The notes under the pieces were generated by a model. The model was given only the letters and a program-made list of their open reading frames with translations. It was not told where the DNA came from and did no database searches. A stretch of DNA of 8,948 bases from Acidobacteriota bacterium (GTDB lineage: Bacteria > Acidobacteriota > Terriglobia > Terriglobales > Acidobacteriaceae), in contig JAEKKE010000105.1 of assembly GCA_019510535.1 (NCBI GenBank), positions 1-8,948 of the forward strand, read 5' to 3'. Every line of letters starts with the position of its first letter. Within the stretch, counting starts at the first letter, position 1. Both the position numbers and the translations under genes were made by a program. Positions 7,119 through 8,948 of the stretch are shown here, piece by piece.

Positions 7119-7316
7119 TCACGCGTAGGGAATCATGCGGCTGACCTTTGCGTGGTCGCCGTCGGAGACGTAAGACGACTTGCCGAGCTTGCGCTTCGTC
7201 TTGCTCTCCTTCGAGGTGAGGATGTGGCGCATCTTCGAATGACCGCGCTTGATCTTGCCGGTCCCAGTCTTCTTGAAGCGCTTAGCCGCACCTGAGTGTG
7301 TCTTGAGCTTAGGCAT
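7119..7316 (-). CDS. rpmI: 50S ribosomal protein bL35
   Basis: Small basic large-subunit ribosomal protein. The 65 residues start [20 protein letters not shown], the hallmark bL35 N-terminus, and continue with [19 protein letters not shown]; the length is the family standard. The same frame is open upstream to 7469, but that extension is not bL35-like and would run through the promoter region and into the riboswitch leader, so I chose the ATG at 7316. AGGGA (minus strand, 7325-7321) lies 4 bases before it. It is first in the operon with rplT. In many bacteria infC precedes rpmI; here the gene next door is the divergent metE leader, so infC must be elsewhere. The stop codon lies in the loop of a perfect 7-bp hairpin. 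Confidence 0.96.
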   Translation of the reverse strand: MPKLKTHSGAAKRFKKTGTGKIKRGHSKMRHILTSKESKTKRKLGKSSYVSDGDHAKVSRMIPYA

Positions 7317-7356
7317 GGTTTCCCTTACGGAGTTACTGCATTGGACAACGTTTTTC

Positions 7357-7362
7357 AGTATA
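7357..7362 (-). promoter_or_regulatory. Candidate -10 box of the rpmI-rplT promoter
   Basis: The minus strand reads TATACT here, five of six matches to TATAAT, preceded by G-rich sequence. Transcription would start near 7350 and give a leader of about 33 nt to rpmI. No good -35 box is seen at the expected distance, where the 12-bp palindrome at 7374-7385 lies instead. Confidence 0.45.
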
Positions 7363-7373
7363 CCCCAGATTTT

Positions 7374-7385
7374 GCCGGGCCCGGC
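7374..7385. promoter_or_regulatory. 12-bp perfect palindrome in the rpmI/metE divergent region
   Basis: GCCGGGCCCGGC is fully self-complementary and lies about where the -35 region of the rpmI promoter should be. It could be an operator or part of the promoter, but short GC palindromes arise easily in GC-rich DNA, so confidence is low. Confidence 0.2.
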
Positions 7386-7437
7386 CTGCTCCCGCGGTAT
7401 TGCACCATAGTTGGAGCAGTGCTGGTGGCCGATCCGA

Positions 7438-7443
7438 TAGACT
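7438..7443 (+). promoter_or_regulatory. Weak -10 candidate for the metE riboswitch transcript
   Basis: TAGACT matches TATAAT at four of six positions and lies about 8 bases before the first paired base of the cobalamin aptamer, where a start site would be expected. TTGGAG at 7411-7416 is a poor -35 at an overlong 21-nt spacing. Confidence 0.25.
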
Positions 7444-7449
7444 AGAGCC

Positions 7450-7616
7450 GTGCAGGTGCTGCCGCCCACGGGCGGTGGTTAAACGGGAAGCCGGTGTGAA
7501 TCCGGCGCTGTCCCGCAGCGGTAATGGGAACGAAGGATGCACCATCGCACTGGCTCTTTGCGGAGCTGGGAAGCGGCATCTTGTAGGCAGCCCAAAGTCC
7601 GAAGACCGGCCTGCCG
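7450..7616 (+). promoter_or_regulatory. Cobalamin (B12) riboswitch aptamer upstream of metE
   Basis: The leader carries the hallmark blocks of the cobalamin riboswitch in order: GGTGCTGCC after the P1 strand (7455-7463), CGGGAAGCCGGTGTGAATCC (7484-7503), GCGCTGTCCCGCAGCGGTAA (7505-7524), GGGAA (7526-7530), the GCACTGG...GGGAAG arm (7547-7573), and the B12 box AGTCCGAAGACCGGCCTGCC (7596-7615). P1 can form between GCAGG (7452-7456) and CCTGC (7610-7614). The core layout matches class-I aptamers such as that of E. coli btuB. It precedes metE, the B12-independent methionine synthase, a well-known target of B12 repression. I expect bound cobalamin to turn metE off. The ligand form (adenosyl- or methylcobalamin) is not settled by sequence. 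Confidence 0.95.
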
Positions 7617-7793
7617 CCACCACCGTGGAGGAGCAGGCACGGCCTTCTCCCACCACGGCGTGCGCTTGTGGATGCTGGTCTCGTGGATTGGACCGTGCAG
7701 ACGATCTCTTTTGCTCTCTGCCGTTTAGGTGGAGGCATGGAGACTGCGCACGGGTGGTTCCCGGCGGAAGAACCGCCGACAAGGAACCTGCAT
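7617..7793 (+). promoter_or_regulatory. Expression platform between the B12 aptamer and metE
   Basis: This 177-nt stretch holds several stems and no U-tract terminator, so control is probably at translation. First comes an imperfect hairpin: CCGTGG (7623-7628) with CCACGG (7653-7658), and GGAG (7630-7633) with CTCC (7647-7650). Closer to metE, GGTGGTTC (7753-7760) can pair with GAACCGCC (7770-7777) with one G-U, leaving the Shine-Dalgarno free. Alternatively GGTTCC (7756-7761) pairs exactly with GGAACC (7783-7788), which covers the Shine-Dalgarno, with GGCGG/CCGCC (7763-7767 with 7773-7777) nested inside. The two states are mutually exclusive. An in-frame ATG at 7737 complicates the picture. 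Confidence 0.5.
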
Positions 7794-8948
7794 ATGTCCG
7801 TTTTGACTACCGCAAATTTGGGCTTCCCCCGCATGGGGCTCCATCGCGAGCTGAAGTTCTCCCTTGAGTCCTTCTGGAACGGCAAGACCGGAGAAGACGA
7901 CCTGCTTGCCGTCGCCCGCGATCTCCGCCGCAGGCACTGGCTGCTGCAGCAGCAGGCAGGCATCAGCATCATCCCCTCCAACGACTTCAGCCTCTACGAC
8001 CAGGTGTTGGACGCTATGGTGCTCGTCGGAGCCACGCCCGCGCGCTATGGCGAAGGCAAGGCCGGCCTGCGCCAGTACTTCGATATGGCCCGCAACAGCG
8101 CCGAGCAGCCGGCGCTGGAGATGACCAAGTGGTTCGACACCAACTACCACTACCTCGTCCCCGAGTGGTCCGCCGGGCTGCACTTTCAGGCCGACCCCAC
8201 TAGCGTCGTCGAAGCATTCGAAGCAGCACAGTCCCTCGGCATCACCACCCGGCCCGTGCTGATCGGGCCAATTACGCTGCTGCTGCTCGGCAAGAGCGTT
8301 GACGGAACCGAGCCGCTGAGTCTGTTGCCGAAGCTGCTAACCGCGTATGAAGCCGTCCTGCGCGCGCTGGTAGAGGCTGGGGCGACCCAGCTCCAACTCG
8401 ATGAGCCCATGCTGGTGACCGATCTCGCCCCGGAGTGGAAGCAGGTGTACGACACGGCCTACGCTGTGTTGGCCATGCAGCCGCTGCAGATCACTGTGGC
8501 TACGTACTTCGGCACGCTGGGGGACAATCTGGAGGTCGCGGCAACCCTTCCTGTCAGCGGTCTGCATATCGATCTCGTGCGTGTGCCGGAGCAACTGGAC
8601 GCGGTGCTCGCTGCGCTTCCGCCGGAGAAGACTCTGTCCCTTGGCATTGTCGACGGCCGCAATATCTGGCGCACCGAGTATGCCGTGGCAAAGTCTCTGA
8701 TCGATCGCGCTGTGGGTGTTCTAGGCTCGGAGAGGGTGGTTGTGGCTCCGTCGTGCAGCCTGCTGCATGTGCCGGTCGACAAGACCGGGGAAGACAAGCT
8801 CCCCGAAGGGCTTTTCGAACGGCTCAGCTTTGCCGTACAGAAGCTCGACGAGGTTCGCCATCTGGCTACGGCGGATGCCCAGGCTTTCGCCGCCAACGCC
8901 GCGTACTTTGACGAACAGCGCCGCCGTGCCGCGGAGCCGAGCCAGGTC
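7794..8948 (+). CDS. metE: Cobalamin-independent methionine synthase MetE, N-terminal part (truncated by window end)
   Basis: Transfers the methyl group of methyltetrahydropteroyl-glutamate to homocysteine, the last step of methionine synthesis, without B12. The 385 visible codons cover the N-terminal domain of a protein usually about 750-770 residues long. LGFPRMGLHRELK (9-21) is the family N-terminal signature. MTKWFDTNYHYLVPE (110-124), QLDEPML (201-207), LGIVDGRNIW (283-292) and APSCSLLHVPVD (318-329) all match MetE. The zinc site lies in the C-terminal domain outside the window. The ATG at 7794 has AAGGAA (7781-7786) 7 bases upstream and puts eight residues before LGFPR, as in the family. 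An in-frame ATG at 7737 would add 19 residues; its GGAGG is only one base away, so I prefer 7794. The frame is open to the window edge, and a B12 riboswitch controls the gene. Confidence 0.97.
   Translation, partial: MSVLTTANLGFPRMGLHRELKFSLESFWNGKTGEDDLLAVARDLRRRHWLLQQQAGISIIPSNDFSLYDQVLDAMVLVGATPARYGEGKAGLRQYFDMARNSAEQPALEMTKWFDTNYHYLVPEWSAGLHFQADPTSVVEAFEAAQSLGITTRPVLIGPITLLLLGKSVDGTEPLSLLPKLLTAYEAVLRALVEAGATQLQLDEPMLVTDLAPEWKQVYDTAYAVLAMQPLQITVATYFGTLGDNLEVAATLPVSGLHIDLVRVPEQLDAVLAALPPEKTLSLGIVDGRNIWRTEYAVAKSLIDRAVGVLGSERVVVAPSCSLLHVPVDKTGEDKLPEGLFERLSFAVQKLDEVRHLATADAQAFAANAAYFDEQRRRAAEPSQV

Noticed and set aside
7317..7469. N-terminal extension of rpmI to 7469
   Set aside because: bL35 proteins begin MPKxKTH; the extension crosses the likely promoter and the divergent riboswitch leader.
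7697..7721. Riboswitch transcription terminator around CTCTTTTGCTCTC
   Set aside because: The only stem (GCAGA/TCTGC) is 5 bp and encloses the T-run; no stable hairpin ends directly before the Ts.
7400..7867. 155-codon plus-strand open frame across the metE leader
   Set aside because: It covers the B12 riboswitch and enters metE in a different frame; the conserved RNA explains the region better.
1..8948. tRNA, rRNA, CRISPR array, transposase, toxin-antitoxin or defence genes
   Set aside because: Nothing resembling a tRNA fold, spaced direct repeats, or the corresponding protein motifs was seen on either strand.

Overview
The window looks like chromosomal core sequence from a GC-rich (about 60% by eye) Gram-negative-type bacterium. 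The likeliest source is a member of Acidobacteriota, class Terriglobia (Granulicella/Terriglobus/Edaphobacter type). That placement is an inference from the protein flavour, the gene mix and two interspersed palindromic repeats whose style I associate with these genomes; no rRNA or other firm marker is present. I see no phage, transposase, CRISPR or defence genes.

Layout, left to right. A plus-strand block opens with the last 19 codons of an unidentified gene. It overlaps (ATGA) an RlmD/RumA-type 23S rRNA m5U methyltransferase with a complete 4Fe-4S cysteine set. An 89-bp gap occupied by a composite palindromic repeat follows, then a full ComEC/Rec2 DNA-uptake channel with a C-terminal metallo-beta-lactamase-type domain. 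The annotated comEC start lies inside the repeat. comEC converges on, and overlaps by 11 bp, a minus-strand pair: a DprE1-like FAD oxidase and a DprE2-like short-chain reductase. In mycobacteria this pair epimerises polyprenyl-phospho-ribose to polyprenyl-phospho-arabinose, so the organism may make D-arabinofuranose donors.

Upstream of dprE1 is a gene-free stretch holding a second palindromic repeat. It is followed by a strong terminator with a UUCG tetraloop that ends the minus-strand ribosomal operon rpmI (bL35) - rplT (bL20). No infC sits upstream of rpmI, and the two genes are separated by an unusually long 184-nt spacer with several possible stems, a candidate for bL20 autoregulation.

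Divergent from rpmI is a plus-strand cobalamin riboswitch followed by metE, the B12-independent methionine synthase, which runs off the right edge. B12 would therefore shut off the B12-independent enzyme. Between aptamer and gene there are mutually exclusive stems, one of which masks the metE Shine-Dalgarno sequence.

No wholly new multi-gene system is visible. The items most worth a second look are the repeat that supplies the comEC start, the rpmI-rplT spacer, the metE expression platform, and the DprE1/DprE2 pair outside Actinobacteria with alanine at the benzothiazinone-target cysteine position.
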